Shown here: positions 1 through 7,490 of the stretch, one piece after another
Position numbering within the stretch: position 1 is the stretch's first letter
Layout of the letters: every line of letters begins with the position of its first letter
From: an uncultured Paracoccaceae bacterium
GTDB taxonomy: Bacteria; Pseudomonadota; Alphaproteobacteria; Rhodobacterales; Rhodobacteraceae
Assembly (NCBI GenBank): GCA_947499725.1
Contig: CANMPK010000002.1
Location: 434,001 to 498,000 of the forward strand
DNA: 64,000 nt
Reading direction: 5' to 3'
Made by a program: the position numbers and the translations under genes
Notes under the pieces: model-generated
What the model was told of the DNA's origin: nothing
The model's input: the letters and a program-made list of their open reading frames with translations, nothing else
The model's database searches: none

Positions 1-676
1 CGAGCGCGCCGTCTCCTAAAAGACCCGATAGGAATTCGCCGGTCAGGCGGTAATGGGTCAACAGGCGCTCGCTGGCTTCTTGGGTGTTGCCCGCGATGGC
101 CGCTTCCAAAATTCCAGAATGTTCTTCGCCCACGTCGCGCTTTTGATAGTTCAGCGCGCTGCCCGCCAAATAGCGGTAGCGGATGTTCAGATCATAAAGC
201 TGCGAGCAGAATTTCATTAGGATCGGCGATTGCGCATTGGCCAGCAGGGCCATGTGGAAGGCTTTGTGTACCTCTTCGAAGGCTTCAGAGCCTTCGGTTT
301 TCGCGCGACGCAAACGGTGATGGGCCAGAACAACATCTTCTTCCCAGTCTTGCGTGCGATTGGCGATGCTTTCGCGCAGGGCCAGATCTTCGAGCGTACA
401 GCGCAGGGTCAGAATTTCGTTGAAGTTCTCGGCGCTGATTTCGGCGGTGCGAAAGCCGCGTTGATCCAGACGTTCCACAAGGTTGTCTGAGGTCAAAAGG
501 CTGAGCGCTTCGCGGATTGGGGAGGCGCCGGTATCAAGGCGTTGGCGTAGCCCGTCGATCTTGAGCTTTTCACCTGGCTTCAGAACACCGGTGACAATCA
601 TTTTGCGCAACGTGTTATAGGCGCGTTGGGTCGCAGACCCGTCACCTGTTGGCATGGCTTGTCCGGAAATGTTCAT
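1..676 (-). CDS. GntR-family transcriptional regulator with FCD domain (3' end off the window)
   Basis: This is a DNA-binding repressor or activator of the FadR-like GntR class, which usually senses a carboxylate. The visible 225 residues have an N-terminal winged helix-turn-helix (about residues 15-80, with the motif SPIREAL) followed by an all-helical FCD ligand domain containing the HKAFH and EEHSGI histidine motifs that often bind a metal. The ATG at 676 is preceded by a strong AGGGGGG ribosome site. No stop is reached by base 1, so a few C-terminal residues lie outside. It is divergent from a TRAP transporter, and TCGATA-type sites lie between them, so it probably controls itself and the transporter (inference). 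Confidence 0.93.
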   Translation of the reverse strand, partial: MNISGQAMPTGDGSATQRAYNTLRKMIVTGVLKPGEKLKIDGLRQRLDTGASPIREALSLLTSDNLVERLDQRGFRTAEISAENFNEILTLRCTLEDLALRESIANRTQDWEEDVVLAHHRLRRAKTEGSEAFEEVHKAFHMALLANAQSPILMKFCSQLYDLNIRYRYLAGSALNYQKRDVGEEHSGILEAAIAGNTQEASERLLTHYRLTGEFLSGLLGDGAL

Positions 677-696
677 CGGCCCCCCCTGGCTATTTG

Positions 697-714
697 TCGA
701 TAGCGAATTATCGA
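697..714. promoter_or_regulatory. Inverted repeat TCGATA-N6-TATCGA, probable GntR operator
   Basis: A perfect 6-bp inverted repeat with a 6-bp spacer lies 21 bp upstream of the gntR start. A related TCGATA copy overlaps the -10 of the divergent dctP promoter. On each strand the string AATCGATAAT falls where a -10 would be. This fits autoregulation by the adjacent GntR protein; the protein-site link is inferred from position only. Confidence 0.5.
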
Positions 715-827
715 TTTTCACGACCCGTATTTCGGCGCGCTTTTTCGCACAGTTATATGGCGTTTCCAATGGGTGCGCGCGCGGTTTCGGTGAAAACCCT
801 CTCCTTGCTAATAATTTTGCCGATATG

Positions 828-856
828 TTGACAGAAATCAATGAAAAATCGATAAT
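828..856 (+). promoter_or_regulatory. Sigma-70-type promoter for dctP, overlapped by a TCGATA motif
   Basis: TTGACA (828-833), a 17-bp spacer and GATAAT (851-856) form a near-consensus promoter about 48 bp before the dctP start. The -10 lies inside the string AAAATCGATAAT, so a protein bound to the TCGATA motif would block RNA polymerase. Confidence 0.6.
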
Positions 857-903
857 ATTGAAAGGTGGGCAGATTCTGCGCACCAACCTTGGGAGGAAAT
901 ACG

Positions 904-1953
904 TTGAAAAAAGTGAAAAACTTGATCAGCGGTGCATTGGCTTGTGCGGTACTTGGTACGGCTGGTGTACCTGCGTTTGCAGACACCGTAGACGGTCCGT
1001 CCGTCTTCTGGAAAATCTCGATGTGGGGTAACCCACGGGCTTTGTCCGCTGGGATGGAAGCCATGGCCGAAAAAGTGCGCGAGGACACTGGCGGCAAATT
1101 TAACATTAAAATTTTCTACGGCGCGCAGTTGTCCAGCTCGCGCGAGAACCTTGATGGTCTGAAGCTGAATGCCTTTGAAGGCGCTGCGATTTGTAACTTC
1201 TATCATCCAGGTAAGAACCCAGCATGGATGGTGTTCTCTTTGCCGTTCCTGCCTTTGGGTGATCCACAAGTCGACAAATACGTACGCACCAAAATGTTCG
1301 AGCATCCGGCGATTGTGGCCGATATGGAGAAGTGGAACGCGGTTCCATACGCCTCCGGACTGTTGCCGCAGTATGAGGTGCTGGGCAAAGGCACGCCGCC
1401 ACAGAACCTGTCTGATTGGGCAGGTTTGCGTGTCCGCGCGGGCGGTGGCCTTGGCAGCGCGATGGAGAAATTGGGCGCTGTAAAGCAGACCCTTCCAGCG
1501 GGCGAAACATCGACAGCCTTCCAACGCGGTGCGTTGGATGCGGCGGCCTTCCCGTACACCTATGCGCATGTGTCGTTCAAAATCAGCGAAGAGGCGGATT
1601 GGTTCACATCCAACCTTGCGCCGGGCACATCTGAATGTGGCTGGGTCTTTAACAAGACAGCCCATGACGCCCTACCAGATCAGTACAAAGAGCTGCTGGT
1701 GAAATACCGCGATTTGGTTCTGGATACAGAGCTAGAAGCCTATGCGGCAGCGGATGCGAAGAACTTGCCAGAGTTTGAAGCCAGCATGACCAAGATCACC
1801 TATTCTGACGAGCAACTCGCAGAGTTCCAGAAGGTGGCCGGTCAGCCGGTTTGGGATGATTGGATCGCTGCGAACAAAGATACATTTGACGCGCAGGGCG
1901 TGTTTGATGCGGTCTTTGAATATGCCGAGGAAGCCAAGGCGAAAATGAACTAA
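904..1953 (+). CDS. dctP: TRAP transporter solute-binding protein, DctP family
   Basis: This is the periplasmic receptor of a tripartite ATP-independent transporter, which captures a carboxylate-type ligand and passes it to the DctQM membrane pair. I use the TTG at 904 because GGGAGGA lies just before it and it opens a signal peptide (KKVKN, hydrophobic core, cleavage near AFA/D at about residue 26). The 349-residue length is typical. The GLRVRAGG segment near residue 175 matches the family's ligand-carboxylate-binding arginine region. It is first in a dctPQM operon and is followed by an attenuating hairpin, which would give more receptor than permease. The substrate cannot be read from the sequence. 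Confidence 0.93.
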   Translation: MKKVKNLISGALACAVLGTAGVPAFADTVDGPSVFWKISMWGNPRALSAGMEAMAEKVREDTGGKFNIKIFYGAQLSSSRENLDGLKLNAFEGAAICNFYHPGKNPAWMVFSLPFLPLGDPQVDKYVRTKMFEHPAIVADMEKWNAVPYASGLLPQYEVLGKGTPPQNLSDWAGLRVRAGGGLGSAMEKLGAVKQTLPAGETSTAFQRGALDAAAFPYTYAHVSFKISEEADWFTSNLAPGTSECGWVFNKTAHDALPDQYKELLVKYRDLVLDTELEAYAAADAKNLPEFEASMTKITYSDEQLAEFQKVAGQPVWDDWIAANKDTFDAQGVFDAVFEYAEEAKAKMN

Positions 1954-1970
1954 GGGATTACTCCCGACTG

Positions 1971-1994
1971 GAGGCGCCTTCGGGCGCCTCTATT
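1971..1994 (+). terminator. Intercistronic hairpin between dctP and dctQ
   Basis: An 8-bp perfect stem GAGGCGCC/GGCGCCTC with a TTCG tetraloop is followed by TATTTT. It sits 18 bp after the dctP stop and before dctQ, so it probably attenuates transcription or protects the dctP mRNA end rather than ending the operon. Confidence 0.75.
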
Positions 1995-2018
1995 TTCCTA
2001 TGACATTCGGAGGACGTG

Positions 2019-2627
2019 ATGTCCCAAGGCTCTAGCCTCTTGTCGGCGGCAGACCGTCTGGCGATTCCGGTCGAGAATCTGGCCAACCTGCTCGCGGCGT
2101 TTGCGATCTTTGCGTTGATGTGTTTGGGCGTGGCCCAGATCGTCTTGCGCACTGTCTTTAACTCGCCTTTGGCGGGCTACATTGATCTGGTTGAGCTTTC
2201 CATGGCCTCGATGGCCTTTCTCGGCGCGGCCTATTGCCAGCGCATGGGCGCGCATATTCGCATGGACCTGCTGATTGGTCGCCTGAAGGGGCGCAGCCTG
2301 TGGATTGTGGAGAGCCTTGGTTTGATCGTGGCGCTGATCATCATCGGTGTGTTGATCCAGAACGGTTGGGGACATTTTTTGCGCAGTTATACGCTGGGCG
2401 ACACGACAATTGATGCGGAATATCCGGTGTGGCCGTCAAAGCTGCTGGTGCCAATTGCCTTTGGTCTGTGGTGGATCCGTTTGGCGATCCAGCTGTTGGG
2501 CTCGCTGAGAATGGCGGTTGATCCGAGCAAGGCGCCGGTTGGCGTGGTCTTGATGAAAGACGTGGCCCATCAGGCCCAAGACGAAATCACTGAAATTATG
2601 GGCGAAGAAGGCGCGGGTAACACATGA
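2019..2627 (+). CDS. dctQ: TRAP transporter small permease, DctQ family
   Basis: This is the small membrane subunit (202 residues, four predicted helices) that partners DctM and docks the binding protein. Hydrophobic segments run near residues 25-50, 60-80, 100-120 and 150-170. The start is taken at ATG 2019, four bases after GGAGGA; a GTG three bases earlier is too close to that site. Its stop overlaps the dctM start (ATGA at 2624-2627), which indicates translational coupling. Confidence 0.9.
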   Translation: MSQGSSLLSAADRLAIPVENLANLLAAFAIFALMCLGVAQIVLRTVFNSPLAGYIDLVELSMASMAFLGAAYCQRMGAHIRMDLLIGRLKGRSLWIVESLGLIVALIIIGVLIQNGWGHFLRSYTLGDTTIDAEYPVWPSKLLVPIAFGLWWIRLAIQLLGSLRMAVDPSKAPVGVVLMKDVAHQAQDEITEIMGEEGAGNT

Positions 2628-3943
2628 TCCTTGGTATCGGATTTGACAGCCCCTTTACGGTTGGGCTGATTGCACTTGGTTTTTTGCTGTTTTTGATTTT
2701 CATCGGCGTGCGCGTTGTCTTCGCTGCCGCCATTGTAGGCCTGTTAGGGTTGGTAGAGCTGTTGGGCTGGGGCCCTGCGGCGGGGATTGTGGGCACGATC
2801 CCGCATTCCAAATCCTCGACCTATGCGCTGAGCGTCTTGCCCATGTTCATCTTCATCGGCTTTCTGGCCTATCACGCGGGGATGACCAAACAGCTGTTTG
2901 ATGCGGCCCGCAAATGGATCGGCTGGGTGCCAGGGGGCTTGGCGGTGGCGACGGTCTTTGCGACAGCGGGTTTTGCGGCCGTGTCTGGCGCATCGACGGC
3001 GACCTCTGCTGTGTTCAGCCGCGTCGCCATCCCAGAGATGCTGAAATACGGTTATGACCGAAAGCTGGCGGCAGGCGTTGTGGCCGCGGGCGGTACTTTG
3101 GCCACTTTGATCCCGCCTTCGGCGATCATCGTGATCTATGCGATCATCGTGGAAGAATCCGTCGGTAAGCTGCTGTTGGCGGGCTTTTTGCCCGGTATCG
3201 TCTCAGCGCTGATTTATGCGGGGATCATCATGGTCTGGGCCAAGGCGCGCCCGGCGGATGCGCCCTCGGTGGGCGGGTTCACATGGGGCGAGCGTTTGCG
3301 CAGTCTGCCTGGTGTTCTGCCGATCTTCATCGTGGTCTTCATCATCATCTCGGCCATCTATGCTGGTTGGGCCACCCCAACCGAGGCAGGGGCTTTGGGC
3401 GCGGCGGTGGTCTTTGCTTTGGCCGTGGTGCGGGGCACCAAGTGGAAGGACATCCAAGGCAGCCTGATGGAAAGCGCCAAGCTGACCGTGATGATCTTCT
3501 CGCTGATCTGGGGCGTTTTGATCTTTGTGCGTTTCTTGGGCTTCTCGGGCCTGCCTGAGGCCTTCACAAGCTGGATTGTCAGCCTTGATGTGCCACCTAT
3601 GGTGATCATGATTTGCATCCTGTTGGCTTACGCCATTTTAGGCATGTTCATGGACGCCATTGGGATGCTGCTGCTGACCCTGCCGGTTGTTTACCCTGCG
3701 GTGATTGCCTTGGGCTTTGACAGTATCTGGTTTGGCATCATCGTGGTGAAGATGGCAGAGGTCTGCCTGATCACCCCGCCGATTGGACTGAACTGTTTTG
3801 TGGTCAATGGCGTGCGGCCGGATATTCCGCTGACGGATGTGTTCCGCGGAATTGCGCTGTTCTTTATTGCAGATGTGCTGACGATTATTGCCTTGCTGGC
3901 TTTCCCAGAAATCGTCACCCTGTTGCCAAACCTGATGGGATAG
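2624..3943 (+). CDS. dctM: TRAP transporter large permease, DctM family
   Basis: This is the main sodium-coupled translocation subunit, 439 residues with about twelve hydrophobic segments. Family-typical stretches are visible: SGASTATSAVFSRVAIPEM in the first half, PPSAIIVIYAI near residue 168, and LITPPIGLNCFVVNG near the C-terminus. It overlaps dctQ by four bases. It is likely encoded with the DUF336 gene that begins five bases after its stop. Confidence 0.95.
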   Translation: MILGIGFDSPFTVGLIALGFLLFLIFIGVRVVFAAAIVGLLGLVELLGWGPAAGIVGTIPHSKSSTYALSVLPMFIFIGFLAYHAGMTKQLFDAARKWIGWVPGGLAVATVFATAGFAAVSGASTATSAVFSRVAIPEMLKYGYDRKLAAGVVAAGGTLATLIPPSAIIVIYAIIVEESVGKLLLAGFLPGIVSALIYAGIIMVWAKARPADAPSVGGFTWGERLRSLPGVLPIFIVVFIIISAIYAGWATPTEAGALGAAVVFALAVVRGTKWKDIQGSLMESAKLTVMIFSLIWGVLIFVRFLGFSGLPEAFTSWIVSLDVPPMVIMICILLAYAILGMFMDAIGMLLLTLPVVYPAVIALGFDSIWFGIIVVKMAEVCLITPPIGLNCFVVNGVRPDIPLTDVFRGIALFFIADVLTIIALLAFPEIVTLLPNLMG

Positions 3944-3947
3944 TCTG

Positions 3948-4445
3948 ATGCGCTTGCAAACCTCTTTGCCTTTGGAAAAGGCTAATCTGATCATCACCGA
4001 GGCGCTACGTTTGGGGCGCGCGGCTAACTTGCTGCCGCTGACAGTGGTGGTGCTGGATGCGGGCGGCAAGATGGTCGCCATGCAATGCGAGGATGGATCA
4101 GGGGTGATCCGCTTCGAGGTCGCCTTTGGCAAAGCCTATGGCGCCTTGGGCATGGGCATTTCCAGCCGATTGATCCGTGATCGCTTGTCGAGCCGCCCGA
4201 CGTTTCAGGCGGCTTTGGCCACGGCGTCTGGCGGTCAGTTGATCCCTGTGCCGGGGGGCGTGTTGGTAGAGGATGCCGAGGGCATCACCATCGGCGCGGT
4301 GGGCATCAGTGGGGATACCTCTGACAAGGATGAATACTGCGCCATCGAAGGGATCAAAGCCGCGGGCTATGCCAGCGAACCGGCAGAGCCGGACCCAGAG
4401 TGGCGCACCTCATCCCTATCTGATCACTACCCCGCTTCGCCTTAG
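3948..4445 (+). CDS. GlcG/HbpS-like protein (haem-degrading/DUF336 family)
   Basis: A 165-residue cytosolic protein of the family represented by GlcG and HbpS. Seen in the sequence: the LTVVVLDAGGKMVAMQCEDG strand region near residues 28-47, the KAYGALGMG helix, and the PVPGGVLVED/GAVGISGDTSDKDEYCA loop region that typifies the family. The fold is known to bind small ligands or haem, but its role beside catabolic transporters is unsettled. It starts five bases after dctM, so it is probably the last gene of the TRAP operon. Its stop overlaps the stop of the convergent cupin gene. Confidence 0.88.
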   Translation: MRLQTSLPLEKANLIITEALRLGRAANLLPLTVVVLDAGGKMVAMQCEDGSGVIRFEVAFGKAYGALGMGISSRLIRDRLSSRPTFQAALATASGGQLIPVPGGVLVEDAEGITIGAVGISGDTSDKDEYCAIEGIKAAGYASEPAEPDPEWRTSSLSDHYPASP

Positions 4446-5041
4446 GGCAGGTGGGTCAGCAGGTGGTCGATATGGCGGTGGGTGCTTTGGCGTTTGGGTT
4501 GCTGGGCGTCCTTTGCATCCAAAATCTTGATCGTCGGTTTGCCTTCATATTCCGGCGGCAAGACCATACAGCGCACGAAACGGGTTTCGGGGTGATCGGC
4601 GCTGGCGGTGGCGCGGACGGGCGAATTCGCCGCTTCGAACCAATGATCGCCCGCTTGGGCCGTAAAGTCATGATCATCCGCCTGCAAATGCAATTGCCCA
4701 TGGCGCAAATATCGAAAGCCTGCACCCGCATGGACGTGGCGATAGGCGATGGCTTCCGGCGGGAACGAAACCTCATCAAGCCGCAGCAAGGCGGGGCCTT
4801 TGGGAAGCGTCAGCGTTTCCTGCGCGATGGCTGGGGCCGCGACTTGCCCCAAGGCGAAAATCAAAAGCGTCGCGCCCTGCGCGCCCGCTTGAACGGGCAG
4901 GCGTTCATTGATCAGAAAGCCACCACCGGTGATACCTTGATTGCAGCTGCCCGCCAGAACAAAACCCGCGCCCATGGCGTAGGGCAAGATCTGCCGTTCC
5001 TGCGCAGACAGTGTGATATGCAGCATCGAGAGGGTGGTCAT
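4442..5041 (-). CDS. Cupin-domain protein, uncharacterised
   Basis: A 199-residue protein with one recognisable cupin barrel: RHVHAGAGFRYLRHGQLHLQ (about residues 102-121) and AGDHWFEA are the two conserved cupin motifs, with histidines placed to bind a metal. No second barrel or known enzyme signature is evident. I start at ATG 5041 (MTTLSML); the reading frame stays open upstream but has no better ribosome site. It is convergent with the DUF336 gene (stops overlap) and divergent from the permease at 5121, which leaves only 79 bp for both promoters. Confidence 0.75.
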   Translation of the reverse strand: MTTLSMLHITLSAQERQILPYAMGAGFVLAGSCNQGITGGGFLINERLPVQAGAQGATLLIFALGQVAAPAIAQETLTLPKGPALLRLDEVSFPPEAIAYRHVHAGAGFRYLRHGQLHLQADDHDFTAQAGDHWFEAANSPVRATASADHPETRFVRCMVLPPEYEGKPTIKILDAKDAQQPKRQSTHRHIDHLLTHLP

Positions 5042-5120
5042 ATGGATACTCTTTTCGCAATTTGGCCCTGTGCCTATCTGCAGCCTAGTGCAGTCCACCA
5101 GCACAGCAAGAGGGGGTGAC

Positions 5121-6476
5121 GTGACGCTTTCGTTTCTTTTGGCCCTGTTGCTTTGTGAAGTGTTAAGCCTCGCCACGGGTTGGGTCGGTTTTGGCTATGG
5201 CGCGCGGGCGGCTTTCTTGGTTCTGTGCGTTGTGGCCTTTGGGGCCACCAGCCTGCGCGAGCGGGCCTTGATGGGCATCGCTGTGATCTTGGCAGGGGTT
5301 TTGATCTGGCAAGGCAAGGGGATGGCGGCCTTGGGATCAGCCCTGTCGCTTGGTGCGTTCTTCGGGGCCTTTATCGCGACCCTCACCGCGATGCGCGATA
5401 TCGCGGCGCGATCAGCCTCGGTTCTAGAGGTCGGGCGATACCTGACCAGCCAACCTGCAGGGCGGCGGTTTTATGCGACGGCTTTTGGTGGGCATTTCCT
5501 CGCGGTGTTTTTGAATTTCGGCGCGGTCAGCCTGATGGCGCCCTTGGTGCAAAAGAGCGCGGTGCATCCAGATGGCAGCCCCTTTGCGGCCCTGGAAAGA
5601 CGCCAGATATCGGCTCTGATAAGGGGGTTTGCGTGGCTTTTGCTGTGGGCGCCCACGACATTATCGCAAGCCGTGTTGCTGACGATTTTCACCGAGGTCA
5701 CCCTGTGGGACATCGTGCCCATCGGTTTGGCCACGGCGGTTGGCTTTACTGTTCTGGGGCGGCTTTATGATCGGTATGAGTGGCGCGGGCAGGCTTTGCC
5801 GGGGCCGGGTGTCGCGCCAGAGTTTCCGCGCCGCGCGGCTTATGTGGTGTCAGCGATCTGCGCGCTTTTGATAGGGGCGACCTTTGCGGGCAGCGTGGTG
5901 TTTAAAGCCAGCATCGCGCAGACCTTGCTGTTTGTGGTGCCGGTTGTGACTTTCGGATGGTTTCTGGGGCAAGAGTGGGGGCAGGACCATCGCGCGGCGC
6001 AGCACCTGCGTGTGTTCACTAAGGTGATGCAAACCTCTGCTGGTCCTCTGGCGCGCTCTGCCATTGCTTTGGGGCTGTCGGGTTTTATCGGACGTGCCGC
6101 AGGTCAGGCCTTGCCGGTTGAAGCAATTGCCGATGTATTGAACGTGGCGGCCATGCCCGGCTGGCTGTTCTTGGCGACCTTACCGGTGTTGATCACCTTA
6201 GGAGGGCAGGTGGCCCTGAGCCCGATTTTGATTGTGGTCTTCCTTGGAGAGTTGCTCGGCGCGATGAATAGCCTGCCCACGGGACAGGCGCAGATTTTGT
6301 ATGCGTTGAGTCTGGGCTGGGCGTTAAGCATGACCGCCTCGCCCAATGCCACGGCTACGTTGCTGATTTCCGGCACGACCAACATTGCCCCCACCACGCT
6401 GACATGGCGTTGGAACCTGCGCTATGGGTTGCTTTGCTATCTTGCCGCTCTCCCTATATTTGCATTTATTGCATAA
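5121..6476 (+). CDS. Multi-pass membrane protein, probable permease of unknown substrate
   Basis: A 451-residue, strongly hydrophobic protein with about 11-12 predicted helices arranged as two similar-sized halves, loosely resembling the ion-transporter superfamily (DctM, arsenite/citrate permeases). Polar in-membrane stretches such as SMTASPNATATLLISGTT near the C-terminus resemble discontinuous helices in such carriers. I do not recognise a named family. The start is GTG 5121, behind AAGAGGGGG. It lies between two TRAP systems and is divergent from a cupin gene, so carboxylate transport is a reasonable but unproven guess. Confidence 0.7.
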   Translation: MTLSFLLALLLCEVLSLATGWVGFGYGARAAFLVLCVVAFGATSLRERALMGIAVILAGVLIWQGKGMAALGSALSLGAFFGAFIATLTAMRDIAARSASVLEVGRYLTSQPAGRRFYATAFGGHFLAVFLNFGAVSLMAPLVQKSAVHPDGSPFAALERRQISALIRGFAWLLLWAPTTLSQAVLLTIFTEVTLWDIVPIGLATAVGFTVLGRLYDRYEWRGQALPGPGVAPEFPRRAAYVVSAICALLIGATFAGSVVFKASIAQTLLFVVPVVTFGWFLGQEWGQDHRAAQHLRVFTKVMQTSAGPLARSAIALGLSGFIGRAAGQALPVEAIADVLNVAAMPGWLFLATLPVLITLGGQVALSPILIVVFLGELLGAMNSLPTGQAQILYALSLGWALSMTASPNATATLLISGTTNIAPTTLTWRWNLRYGLLCYLAALPIFAFIA

Positions 6477-6523
6477 ATATCGATTTTATTTGACTCAATT
6501 AATAAATATGGATTTATTTTACC
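6475..6523. promoter_or_regulatory. Tandem near-palindromes before the TAXI transporter, one containing TATCGAT
   Basis: Two direct copies of an ATAAATAT-(C/G)-GAT-TTTAT type near-palindrome lie at 6475-6491 and 6504-6520, about 29 bp apart. The first contains AAAATCGATA on the minus strand, the same 10-mer seen in the gntR/dctP divergon. This suggests that the same regulator acts on the TAXI operon. Confidence 0.4.
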
Positions 6524-6569
6524 CATGTTGACGTTTGGGAAGCGTCACGATTCTTGGGAGGAATAAGCT

Positions 6570-7484
6570 ATGCGACATTTACTAATGGCTGCAGCCGTTG
6601 CCGTTTTGGGCACGGGTGCACAGGCTGAAGAGCTTCGTATCGGGACCGCCAGCTTGGGCGGCGCGTTTTATCCGATGGGGCAAAGCATCTCGAACCTTGT
6701 GAACAAATATGCCGGTGGTGACATTTCGATGGTGCCGGTTGTGACAGGGGGCTCTGTTCAGAACCCGCGCCTGATTGGGTCCGGCGAGGTCGAGATTGCG
6801 ATCACCAATAACAATCTGGCGAAACTGGCTGTGGCGGGCAAAGGCCCATACAGCTCTGGCGCGCTGGACATCAAAGCGGTTGCGGCGCTGCATCCTTCTG
6901 TTTTGCACATGATCACGTTGGAAGGCTCTGACATTGAGACCTTCGAAGACCTAAAGGGCAAACGCGTTGCGGTTGGTCCGGCAGGCGGCGGCACTTTGGG
7001 GTTCTTGAACTTCCTGCTGCCAATGCATGACATGACCGTCGAAGACATCACACCAAGCTTCCTGTCGTATTCCGACGGGTTCAGCCAGCTGACAGACGGC
7101 AACGTCGATGCGGCTTTGGCGCTGTCAGGCTATCCGGCGGGCGCGGTGATGCAGGCCTCTGCTGGGGCAGACCTGAAGTTCATCAGCTTCTCAGACGGCA
7201 AGCTGGACGAAGCGATTTCTAAAAACGCGGCCTATGCCTCGGTGACCATTCCGTCTGATGTGTATGACACAGGTAGCGATGGCCAAGTGCTGGGCGTGAA
7301 CAACATGCTGATCGTGCCATCTGACACGGATGCGGATGTGGTCGAGGCGATTGTCTCTTCCGTGTTTGATCACTTGGATGAGTTTAAGGCCGAAAATGCG
7401 AATGCAAAGCAGATCGACCCTGAACTGTCCAAATCCCTAGCGATTGACTTGCACGAAGGTGCGGCGCGGTACTTTGGGAAGTAA
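6570..7484 (+). CDS. TAXI-type TRAP transporter solute-binding protein
   Basis: A periplasmic receptor of the TAXI branch of TRAP systems, 304 residues. A signal peptide (cleavage near AQA/EE, residue 19-20) precedes the hallmark RIGTASLGGAFYPMGQ start of the mature protein. A GGSVQNPRLIGSGEVEIAI segment and KRVAVGPAGGGTL near residue 130 match the family. GGGAGGAAT lies 10 bp before the ATG. It is followed after 6 bp by its fused permease. TAXI receptors generally bind dicarboxylates or glutamate-like ligands, but the ligand here is unknown. Confidence 0.93.
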   Translation: MRHLLMAAAVAVLGTGAQAEELRIGTASLGGAFYPMGQSISNLVNKYAGGDISMVPVVTGGSVQNPRLIGSGEVEIAITNNNLAKLAVAGKGPYSSGALDIKAVAALHPSVLHMITLEGSDIETFEDLKGKRVAVGPAGGGTLGFLNFLLPMHDMTVEDITPSFLSYSDGFSQLTDGNVDAALALSGYPAGAVMQASAGADLKFISFSDGKLDEAISKNAAYASVTIPSDVYDTGSDGQVLGVNNMLIVPSDTDADVVEAIVSSVFDHLDEFKAENANAKQIDPELSKSLAIDLHEGAARYFGK

Positions 7485-7490
7485 AAGACA

